Source of the DNA: an uncultured Saprospiraceae bacterium
GTDB taxonomy: Bacteria > Bacteroidota > Bacteroidia > Chitinophagales > Saprospiraceae
DNA length: 33,459 nucleotides
Direction of reading: 5' to 3'
Assembly (NCBI GenBank): GCA_937950315.1
Contig: CALFDU010000160.1
Coordinates: 1-33,459 of the forward strand
In this document: positions 15,120 through 21,491 of the stretch, piece after piece
Layout of the letters: each line of letters begins with the position of its first letter
Numbering within the stretch: the stretch's first letter is position 1
Notes under the pieces: model-generated
Database searches by the model: none
What the model saw: the letters and a program-made list of their open reading frames with translations, nothing else
Told to the model about the DNA's origin: nothing
Program-made: the position numbers and the translations under genes

Positions 15120-16817
15120 TTAAAATTCGTCTTTCTGTATTTTTTCAATTGCATAATTGGCCGATCTCGCGGTTAAAGCCATAAAAGTCAACGAAGGATT
15201 TTGAGTAGACATTGAAGTCATACACGCTCCATCCGTAACAAAGACATTTTGACAAGCATGCATTTGATTCCATTTATTCAACATAGATGTCTTCGGATCT
15301 TTGCCCATTCGCACACCTCCCATTTCATGAATATCCAGTCCAGGTGCTTGCTTTGTATCTTGGGCCTTGATATTTTTAAACCCTGCTTTTTCAAGCATGA
15401 TGGTAAATTGAGTGAAATAATCTTCTAACATTTTTTCATCATTCTCGTCGTAGCCAACGGAAATATTCGGTTGTGGAATTCCATACTCATCTTTTTTCTC
15501 AGGATCCAAAGTTACCTGTCCATCTTCTCTTGGTATTGTTTCACCCATCATTCTAGACCAGATTCCCCATTCACCATATTCCTTGTTTTCAAGGAGGTTG
15601 TTTTGGAGTTCTTCACCGACTCCTTTTTTGTTGATTATTTTATGCCTGCTTGCCCCAAATGAAACTGCATACCCTCTTAGAAAATCAGTTTCTTGTTTGT
15701 AGACATTCCTAAATCTTGGAATATAAGAACTCGTTGGCCTTTTTCCTTCAGTTTTGAATTCTTTAAACCCATCATGTGTCGCAGATATAATTCCTCTATA
15801 GTTGTGGAATCCTACATATTTACCCAATGTTCCACTATCGTTGCCTAGACCGTTTGGAAACCGTTCAGACTTTGAGTTTAAAAGAATAGCATTCGTATTG
15901 ATTGTAGCCGCATTTACAAAAATCACTTTTGCATAGTATTCTGTTAGCTCTTTTGTATTGGCATCTATCACTCTTACTCCAGTTGCTTTTTGTTTTTTGT
16001 CATCATAAATGATTGACTCAACTATTGAATGCGCTTTGAGCGTTAAATTGCCTGTTCTCTCAGCCCAAGGAATCAATGTCGAGTTTGCATTGAAATATCC
16101 TCCAAATGGACAACCTCTTTGACATAAGTCTCTATTCTGGCACAAGCCTCTACCTTGCTTGATGAAAATTTCTTTTTGTTCAGTGATGTGGGCACATCTT
16201 CCATAGATTAATTCTCTATCCTTATAATTTTCTTTGAGTGATTTTTGAAAATGTTTTTCAACACAATTTAATTCCCATGCTTTCAAGAATTCTCCATCAG
16301 GTACTGTATCATTTCCATCTTTGTTTCCAGATACACCTACAAATCTTTCAACATATCCATACCATTCTTCCAAGTCCGCATATCGGATAGGCCAGTCCAC
16401 CGCAAAGCCATCTCGTGCAGGTCCTTCAAAATCGTAGTCACTCCACCTTTGCACTTGCCTAGCCCACATAATAGATTTACCTCCTACCTGATAACCCCTG
16501 ATCCAATCAAATGGTTTGTCTTGTCCATAGACATGATCGTTGTCTTTGACAAAAAAATGTGCAGCATCTTCTTTGTATGCATAACATCTAGAGATCACCG
16601 GATTGGCCTCAGTAACTTCTTTTGGTATTTTTCCTCGTAGTGGAAACTCCCAAGGCATTTTATTGGTAGTAGGGTAGTCAACCAAATGTTTTACATCTGG
16701 ACCTCTTTCAAGTAAAAGTGTTTTGAGTCCATTGTCACAAAATTCTTTTGCTGCCCATCCGCCAGACATTCCAGCTCCTATTACGATGGTATCATATGTA
16801 TTTTTATTATCAGCCAT
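15120..16817 (-). CDS. GMC-family FAD oxidoreductase
   Basis: 565 aa. The Rossmann FAD-binding motif GAGMSGG is at 14-20, with the acidic end of beta-2 at LLLERG. A Cys-rich stretch around 222-238 (GLCQNRDLCQRGCPFGG) is characteristic of the GMC branch that includes gluconate-2-dehydrogenase and sorbose/glucoside dehydrogenase subunits. Near the C-terminus the catalytic pair is His497 (DIHEMGGVRMG) and Asn540 (STQNPSLT), spaced by 43 residues as in glucose oxidase. It oxidises an alcohol or sugar hydroxyl. The substrate cannot be read from sequence. No signal peptide is visible; export may depend on the neighbouring subunit-3-like protein, encoded 11 bases upstream in the same operon. The usual cytochrome c partner is not in the window. 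Confidence 0.93.
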   Translation of the reverse strand: MADNKNTYDTIVIGAGMSGGWAAKEFCDNGLKTLLLERGPDVKHLVDYPTTNKMPWEFPLRGKIPKEVTEANPVISRCYAYKEDAAHFFVKDNDHVYGQDKPFDWIRGYQVGGKSIMWARQVQRWSDYDFEGPARDGFAVDWPIRYADLEEWYGYVERFVGVSGNKDGNDTVPDGEFLKAWELNCVEKHFQKSLKENYKDRELIYGRCAHITEQKEIFIKQGRGLCQNRDLCQRGCPFGGYFNANSTLIPWAERTGNLTLKAHSIVESIIYDDKKQKATGVRVIDANTKELTEYYAKVIFVNAATINTNAILLNSKSERFPNGLGNDSGTLGKYVGFHNYRGIISATHDGFKEFKTEGKRPTSSYIPRFRNVYKQETDFLRGYAVSFGASRHKIINKKGVGEELQNNLLENKEYGEWGIWSRMMGETIPREDGQVTLDPEKKDEYGIPQPNISVGYDENDEKMLEDYFTQFTIMLEKAGFKNIKAQDTKQAPGLDIHEMGGVRMGKDPKTSMLNKWNQMHACQNVFVTDGACMTSMSTQNPSLTFMALTARSANYAIEKIQKDEF

Positions 16818-16828
16818 AATTCTTCTCT

Positions 16829-17338
16829 TTATAAATTAACACATCCCAAATATCGACTTGGAACCATTTCGTACTCCAGTTGCTCTGTCATAAATCTTTC
16901 GGAAGTGGTAAAATGTTCAATCGTAAGATTTTTTGTAGTAGCAAAAAAATATTTCATTTCGTCACTGGTTTGAAGATCATCTATTTGCAGAAAGAATGCC
17001 TTTTTTTCCTCTTGCGTTAATTCGGCAAAATCTTTATTGAGTTTTTCTGCAAGAAATAATTGACTTTGGCTTAATCCCGCCATGAACTTTTCAATCTCTT
17101 TGGTATCAAAACATTGATTGAGATTATTTAAGATAAAATGTTGTGTCGGTTCTGTTGTTGGAAATGCTTCGTTGTCTCTTGGTAGAAGACTTTTTGTAAA
17201 ATCGAGAAGCAACTTTCGTTGACTTTTATCTATAAGTATATTATTGTAAACTATTTCTTTTTCAAAATTGCATGCTGGGAAAAACATAACCCCTGTAGCA
17301 CCTATCAATATGTGCTGTAGTGCGGCCCTTCTTTTCAT
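16829..17338 (-). CDS. Gluconate 2-dehydrogenase subunit 3-like protein
   Basis: 169 aa from the ATG at 17338. The N-terminus MKRRAALQHILIG...FFPAC has twin Arg, a hydrophobic stretch and a lipobox-like Cys23, suggesting Tat or lipoprotein export. This is typical of the subunit-3 family that accompanies periplasmic GMC dehydrogenases. The body is alpha-helical with the family pattern (LIDKSQRKLLLDFTKSLLPRD ... LTQEEKKAFF ... FFATTKNLTIEHFTTSERF ... MVPSRYLGCVN). It probably chaperones, anchors or carries the GMC subunit across the membrane. The frame stays open to 17587, but the extra 83 codons look non-coding and would bury the signal, so I reject the longer start. It is the first gene of the operon with the GMC oxidoreductase, with an 11-base gap. 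Confidence 0.87.
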   Translation of the reverse strand: MKRRAALQHILIGATGVMFFPACNFEKEIVYNNILIDKSQRKLLLDFTKSLLPRDNEAFPTTEPTQHFILNNLNQCFDTKEIEKFMAGLSQSQLFLAEKLNKDFAELTQEEKKAFFLQIDDLQTSDEMKYFFATTKNLTIEHFTTSERFMTEQLEYEMVPSRYLGCVNL

Positions 17339-17416
17339 GTATATATTTAGTTTTGTTAGCCTTTCGGCAAATGGTAAAACCCAAGTTAAGATAATTTTAT
17401 TGAATAACGATGAACC

Positions 17417-17493
17417 AATTTGCCAATAAAGAAACGAACCAAAAATTGTTAATTTTCTCAACGTATCAACCAAATTCTTGGCAAATTTGGCAA
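17417..17493. promoter_or_regulatory. Overlapping TTGGCAA dyads upstream of the GMC operon
   Basis: AATTTGCCAA (17417-17426) is the exact reverse complement of TTGGCAAATT (17478-17487). A second direct TTGGCAA lies at 17487-17493, and CCAAATT/AATTTGG (17470-17476 and 17484-17490) form a further dyad. Three copies of the same 7-mer core within 77 bases, 80-155 bases upstream of the first gene, look like operator sites for a dimeric regulator. Confidence 0.35.
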
Positions 17494-17752
17494 GTGAAAG
17501 ACAAGTTTGTGCTCTGCTGAGCAATGCGCATTTTTGAATGAATCCTGTTGGTGCTAGATAGGTTATAAATCTATAAGGGTATCCCAATCATCACATAAAG
17601 GCTACCTCAAATGAAAAATTTCAAATAAGACAGCCATTTTCAATATGATTTTGAACATGGACTCACCTCTTGAAAATCAATGAGAATCTAATGACTACGA
17701 GCATAAGCCCTTTTGTTCTGCAAGCTTATTGTGCTATAAACACTTTCTATTT

Positions 17753-17811
17753 CACCCAATCGGGTGTATTCTAGCAATAATTATGCGTATACATTTACGA
17801 TATAATTATTG
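17753..17811. repeat. Two adjacent hairpins in the divergent region
   Basis: CACCC (17753-17757) and GGGTG (17762-17766) form a tight hairpin with a 4-base loop. CAATAATTAT (17775-17784) and ATAATTATTG (17802-17811) form a perfect 10-bp inverted repeat with a 17-base loop. They may mark protein binding sites or transcript ends; no T-run follows either. Confidence 0.4.
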
Positions 17812-17862
17812 AATCCCGCTAATGCCAAATTTTATAAATTCCTATTAACTTTTTTGGTGTGA

Positions 17863-17909
17863 ATAAGTTGTGCAATGGATCATTTTCTCGGAATGTTTGT
17901 ACAACTTAT
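17863..17909 (+). promoter_or_regulatory. 12-bp inverted repeat just upstream of the LuxR gene pair
   Basis: ATAAGTTGTGCA (17863-17874) and TGTACAACTTAT (17898-17909) pair over all 12 positions, counting one G-T wobble, around 23 bases. The right arm ends 34 bases before the ATG at 17944. It could be a leader-RNA hairpin or, since a LuxR-type DNA-binding protein is encoded next, an autoregulatory operator. Confidence 0.45.
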
Positions 17910-17943
17910 CACATCGAAACTTTTGAAAGGAAAAAACTAAGAA

Positions 17944-18162
17944 ATGGAAATAATTTACAACAGAAAGAGAGAATGTGGAACAATGAATTTAAAAGATTTA
18001 AAAAAGTCCTTAAGTGACATGGAAGATCTTTTAAACAAACACATGTCTTCGTCTGGTGTAAATCAAAAAGAAAAGGTGGAACAAAATCAAAAATTAAATC
18101 AATCTATTTTTAGCAGATTGGTGCATGTTATAAAATCATTATTTAGAACAAAATTTGATTAA
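17944..18162 (+). CDS. Small protein of unknown function upstream of a LuxR-type regulator
   Basis: 72 aa, no recognisable family. It is hydrophilic, with a predicted helix MNLKDLKKSLSDMEDLLNK, a Gln/Lys/Asn-rich linker, and a C-terminal amphipathic basic helix (SIFSRLVHVIKSLFRTKF). A second Met at codon 14 (17983) could be the real start, because the helical part begins there and the first 13 residues look unstructured. It ends 21 bases before the LuxR-type gene, so the two are probably co-transcribed. The pattern of two amphipathic helices joined by a linker suggests a small interaction partner, but that is inference only. Confidence 0.6.
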   Translation: MEIIYNRKRECGTMNLKDLKKSLSDMEDLLNKHMSSSGVNQKEKVEQNQKLNQSIFSRLVHVIKSLFRTKFD

Positions 18163-18183
18163 CAAACCAAATACCCCATTATC

Positions 18184-18447
18184 ATGAATTTCCACACATT
18201 TAACAAATTGACAGAAAGAGAAACAGAAGTTTTAAGACTATTATCTCAAGAGTATTCTTCTAAAGAAATTGCTGAAGACTTATACCTTAGTAAGGCGACC
18301 ATTGAATCTCACAGACGTAACCTACTGCTTAAAATGCAAGTAAAGAACGTTGCTGGTTTGATCCGTAAATCTTTTGAAGTTGGAATTTTGAAGATTGATA
18401 ATAAATTCCAACAAGTAGGTCAAGAAATGATGATGGCCAATAACTAG
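18184..18447 (+). CDS. Stand-alone LuxR-type (GerE) DNA-binding protein
   Basis: 87 aa consisting almost entirely of a LuxR/GerE helix-turn-helix domain. It begins LTERETEVLRLLSQEYSSKE, then IAEDLYLSKATIESHRRNLL contains the turn and the recognition helix (SKATIESHRRNLLLKM), then KNVAGLIRKSFEVGIL. There is no receiver or ligand-binding domain, so activity must be set by expression level or by a partner protein. It is clearly similar in layout to the HTH of the response regulator 2.5 kb downstream, so the two could compete for related sites. The start sits eight codons before the LTERE segment, as expected for a domain-only protein. The 143-base gap to the kinase gene has no clear terminator, so a single transcript is possible. 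Confidence 0.88.
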   Translation: MNFHTFNKLTERETEVLRLLSQEYSSKEIAEDLYLSKATIESHRRNLLLKMQVKNVAGLIRKSFEVGILKIDNKFQQVGQEMMMANN

Positions 18448-18590
18448 GCTCTAATTTATTTCAAAGTGGGTGATTGGTTGCCTACTTGCTGACCAAACCA
18501 AGATTAGAAAAAAAATTGCTTTCGTGATCTTTTCTGATTAAGTAGTTTTTCTTATCTTAATTGAAAGATGAAATGTAAACGTTACCCCAA

Positions 18591-20849
18591 ATGAAATTCC
18601 TCATCTCCAATCATTTATCAACTTTTGCCAGATCAAATATTTCTCGTATTTGTTTTTGCTTCATGTTACTTGTAGTTCATGCTACAATGATAGCCAGTCC
18701 TATTCGATCAGATATAGATGTAGTAGATGGTTTTATCAACAATAAAGCATTCCAACAAGGCATGGAATATTCTGATAAGGCGCATCAACAGTATTTAAGT
18801 CAAGGCGATAGTTTGTCTGCTTATAAGCTCTTAGTAAAGAAATTATATTGTCTAAAGGAAATGAAAATGGACAATGACTTTGTTGAGCTCGCGGATAAAA
18901 TAGCAACAGACCTTTCACCGGCTCAATATACTGATCAACATAGGCAAGTGAGAGGATTAAGATGTAAGTACTTGGCACATAAAGATATTGGAGCATACTA
19001 TGCCGAATTAGAGTCTTTAATGGCATTTGAGCTGGAGTATGGGAATGAAGAAAAATATATCGATGTCACATTGGAATACGTAAGTGCCTTGCATGTGATG
19101 GGAAATAGAGATTTGGATATTTCAGCAGAGGTGTTAAGCAGAGTGAAAGACCTAAAGAAAACAGATTATCAAATTTTTGATTACAATAGAAACTTGGCAG
19201 CAATTACTTTGAATGTGGATGCGAGAAAAGCTGATTCAATTTTCCAAGTGGCTGAAAAATATATTGATGCTGTTCCTTTAATTAAAACCAAAGCTGGTTT
19301 CCTAAGAGAATATGGTCATTTTTTAAGCTTAAATGATGAATACGCAAGAAGCATAGAATATGGTTTAAGGGCATTGGCATATTATGAAGAACAACCTGAA
19401 AGATTTGCTTATACATTAGCAGGGCAACTTACCTATCTCTCAGATAACTTCAGAAAAATTGGACACCTTGAAGTAGCAAGAGACTACCAAGACAGAGCCT
19501 TAAAAATAGGAAAAGAGAAAGACTTGTTTTTTGCCGATGCTTTTGCTAGATCAAATGGTGATTTACTCGAAGCTGAAGGCGACATTGATTCTGCACAGAT
19601 AGAATTCAAACGTGCACTAGCATTTTCTAGAGACAGGCATACAGGAACAGGTATTCAATTGTATGTTAAATATGGAACAACATTTTTAAAGCAAAATAAT
19701 ATTGAAGGAGCAAAACAAGTTGCAAAAGAATTACGAAATTTTATCGCTGGACTAGAAAATCCAGAGGACTTTTTTGAACAGAATTTTCTTTATGCGAGAA
19801 TTTCAAAAAAAGAGAATAACCTTGCAGCGGTTCAAGACTATTTTCAACAAGTATTGAACTCAAGGCTTAATGTTGGACCTAGCTATAAATTGGAAATTTT
19901 TAAAGCGCTGGAACATATAAATAAAAGAAAGGGAAATTTTGAAGAAGCATTAAACTTTTCAAATGAATACACCAGCCTTAAGGGATCTCTTGACGATAAC
20001 ATAAAATTACAAAGTGCTTTGACCCTTGAGGCACAATTCCATCGTGTACAACAGAACAATAAAATCGCTTTGCTTGATAGTGAAAACCAATTGCAAGAAG
20101 TAAGACTTTCTGGGCAGCGCAAATTTATTATGCTGATTAGTGCAGCATTCCTTGTATTCTTAGCCATTTCCTTTTTGCTCCTCAATCTTTTTAGGAAAGT
20201 AAAATCACAAAACCTGATTATCAATAAATCACTTGAAGAAAAAGATACATTACTTAAGGAAATCCACCACCGGGTTAAAAACAATCTTCAATTGGTTTCT
20301 AGTTTGCTCACTCTGCAATCACGAGATATCGTAGATGTAAAAGCCATCGAAGCGATCAACGAAGGAAAGTCAAGGGTACGATCTATGGCCTTGATTCACC
20401 AAGATTTATATTCTAGGGACAATCTTACAGGTATTGGCATGAAGAAATATCTTGAAAACTTATCACTGGAATTGTTTTCAACTTACCAATACGAAGATCA
20501 AGACATTCAATTGGATTTGGATATCGATGATATCTATCTTGATGTAGATACAATAGTGCCTATTGGATTGATCATCAACGAATTAATCACAAATGCACTT
20601 AAGTATGCATTTAAAGGAAGAGAAAGCGGTATTTTAAGCATTGCATTTACAGAATTGAACAATACCTTAATACTTGATGTGAAAGACAATGGAAAAGGAC
20701 TTGACCTTAATAACTTTGTGAAATCCAATTCTTTTGGAAATAAATTGATATCTACATTAACTGATCAGCTTGATGGTAGTATGAAAGTTGACGGAGATAA
20801 TGGAACACATGTACATTTAGAATTTAAAGATTACAAACTGGCTTCCTAA
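18591..20849 (+). CDS. TPR-containing membrane histidine kinase (HisKA_2 family)
   Basis: 752 aa. A signal peptide of about 36 residues is followed by a long all-helical periplasmic TPR-like region (about 40-480), with repeat helices such as YARSIEYGLRALAYYEE and GNFEEALNFSNEYTSLKG. A coiled segment and one transmembrane helix (about 510-532) lead to the kinase. The phosphoacceptor motif EIHHRVKNNLQLVSSLLTLQ (His560 most likely) defines the HisKA_2/HWE-like class. The HATPase part has the N-box IINELITNALKYAF (about 658-671), the G1 motif DNGKGLD (about 698) and SFGNKLI. The TPR region probably senses a peptide or protein in the envelope. It is translated directly into the response regulator gene (stop/start TAATG overlap), making this the cognate pair. 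Confidence 0.93.
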   Translation: MKFLISNHLSTFARSNISRICFCFMLLVVHATMIASPIRSDIDVVDGFINNKAFQQGMEYSDKAHQQYLSQGDSLSAYKLLVKKLYCLKEMKMDNDFVELADKIATDLSPAQYTDQHRQVRGLRCKYLAHKDIGAYYAELESLMAFELEYGNEEKYIDVTLEYVSALHVMGNRDLDISAEVLSRVKDLKKTDYQIFDYNRNLAAITLNVDARKADSIFQVAEKYIDAVPLIKTKAGFLREYGHFLSLNDEYARSIEYGLRALAYYEEQPERFAYTLAGQLTYLSDNFRKIGHLEVARDYQDRALKIGKEKDLFFADAFARSNGDLLEAEGDIDSAQIEFKRALAFSRDRHTGTGIQLYVKYGTTFLKQNNIEGAKQVAKELRNFIAGLENPEDFFEQNFLYARISKKENNLAAVQDYFQQVLNSRLNVGPSYKLEIFKALEHINKRKGNFEEALNFSNEYTSLKGSLDDNIKLQSALTLEAQFHRVQQNNKIALLDSENQLQEVRLSGQRKFIMLISAAFLVFLAISFLLLNLFRKVKSQNLIINKSLEEKDTLLKEIHHRVKNNLQLVSSLLTLQSRDIVDVKAIEAINEGKSRVRSMALIHQDLYSRDNLTGIGMKKYLENLSLELFSTYQYEDQDIQLDLDIDDIYLDVDTIVPIGLIINELITNALKYAFKGRESGILSIAFTELNNTLILDVKDNGKGLDLNNFVKSNSFGNKLISTLTDQLDGSMKVDGDNGTHVHLEFKDYKLAS

Positions 20850-21463
20850 TGATATTAAAAGATAAAAGAGTACTCATCGTAGAAGACGAAGGAATCATAG
20901 CAGCTGAAATTCAATCGACGCTGGAGATGCTTGGATATGAAGTATGTGGTAAAGCCAACAACGGCGATAAAGCATTGGATTTGTTTAAAAATGCAAGTCC
21001 TGACATCGCTTTGTTGGATATCAATATCAAAGGGACAATGACTGGAATCGACCTAGCCAAAATAATTAGAGAAAAATACAACTTCCCTTTTGTATTCCTG
21101 ACTTCTTATTCAGACCTATCGACTCTTAAACAGGTGCAGGAAACTTTGCCTTATGGTTATATTGTTAAACCTTTTTCAGACAAAGACTTACGTTCCAATC
21201 TGGAATTGGCCTTGTATAAATTTGAGCAGGAACAGAACAATGAACTTCCAAGCATTGAAAAAATCAATACTGCTCTTTCAAGTCCACTAAGAGATAGAGA
21301 GTACGATATCCTGATTAAAATGTATGATGGACTTACCTATAAAGAAATAGGGGAAGAACTCTTTATTAGTGTCAATACGGTGAAGTCCTACCAAAAAAAT
21401 CTTTATCAAAAAATGGAGGTGAGTTCGCGAAACGAAGCCATCAGAAAGCTGTTAGACTTTTAA
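20849..21463 (+). CDS. Response regulator, receiver plus LuxR-type DNA-binding domain
   Basis: 204 aa. The receiver domain (about 7-122) has the acidic pair Glu12/Asp13, phosphoacceptor Asp57 (ALLDINI), Thr85 (FLTSYSD) and Lys107 (YIVKPF), so all switch residues are present. A short linker leads to a LuxR HTH (about 146-204) with YKEIGEELFISVNTVKSYQKNLY. Its start overlaps the kinase stop by one base (TAATG), so translation is coupled and it is the kinase's partner. The final RKLLDF is the end of the HTH domain, giving a compact typical protein. The targets are not visible; the cluster's own upstream inverted repeats are candidates. Confidence 0.95.
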   Translation: MILKDKRVLIVEDEGIIAAEIQSTLEMLGYEVCGKANNGDKALDLFKNASPDIALLDINIKGTMTGIDLAKIIREKYNFPFVFLTSYSDLSTLKQVQETLPYGYIVKPFSDKDLRSNLELALYKFEQEQNNELPSIEKINTALSSPLRDREYDILIKMYDGLTYKEIGEELFISVNTVKSYQKNLYQKMEVSSRNEAIRKLLDF

Positions 21464-21491
21464 AGGTTTCTCGCAAAATTAAGATAGCTGC

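Larger units (their letters stand above)
17339..17943. other. 605-base non-coding divergent region rich in inverted repeats
   Basis: This region separates the GMC operon (minus) from the LuxR/sensor-kinase cluster (plus). It contains overlapping TTGGCAA dyads near the GMC side (17417-17493), a CACCC/GGGTG hairpin (17753-17766), a perfect 10-bp inverted repeat (17775-17811) and a 12-bp stem (17863-17909) close to the plus-strand gene. No convincing gene is seen; the open minus-strand frame at 17339-17587 is judged fortuitous. Confidence 0.6.

Noticed and set aside
17339-17587. Open minus-strand frame extending the subunit-3-like protein by 83 codons
   Set aside because: The extension would bury a clear export signal (MKRRAALQ...FFPAC), has no recognisable protein character, and overlaps repeated TTGGCAA dyads; the start at 17338 is preferred.
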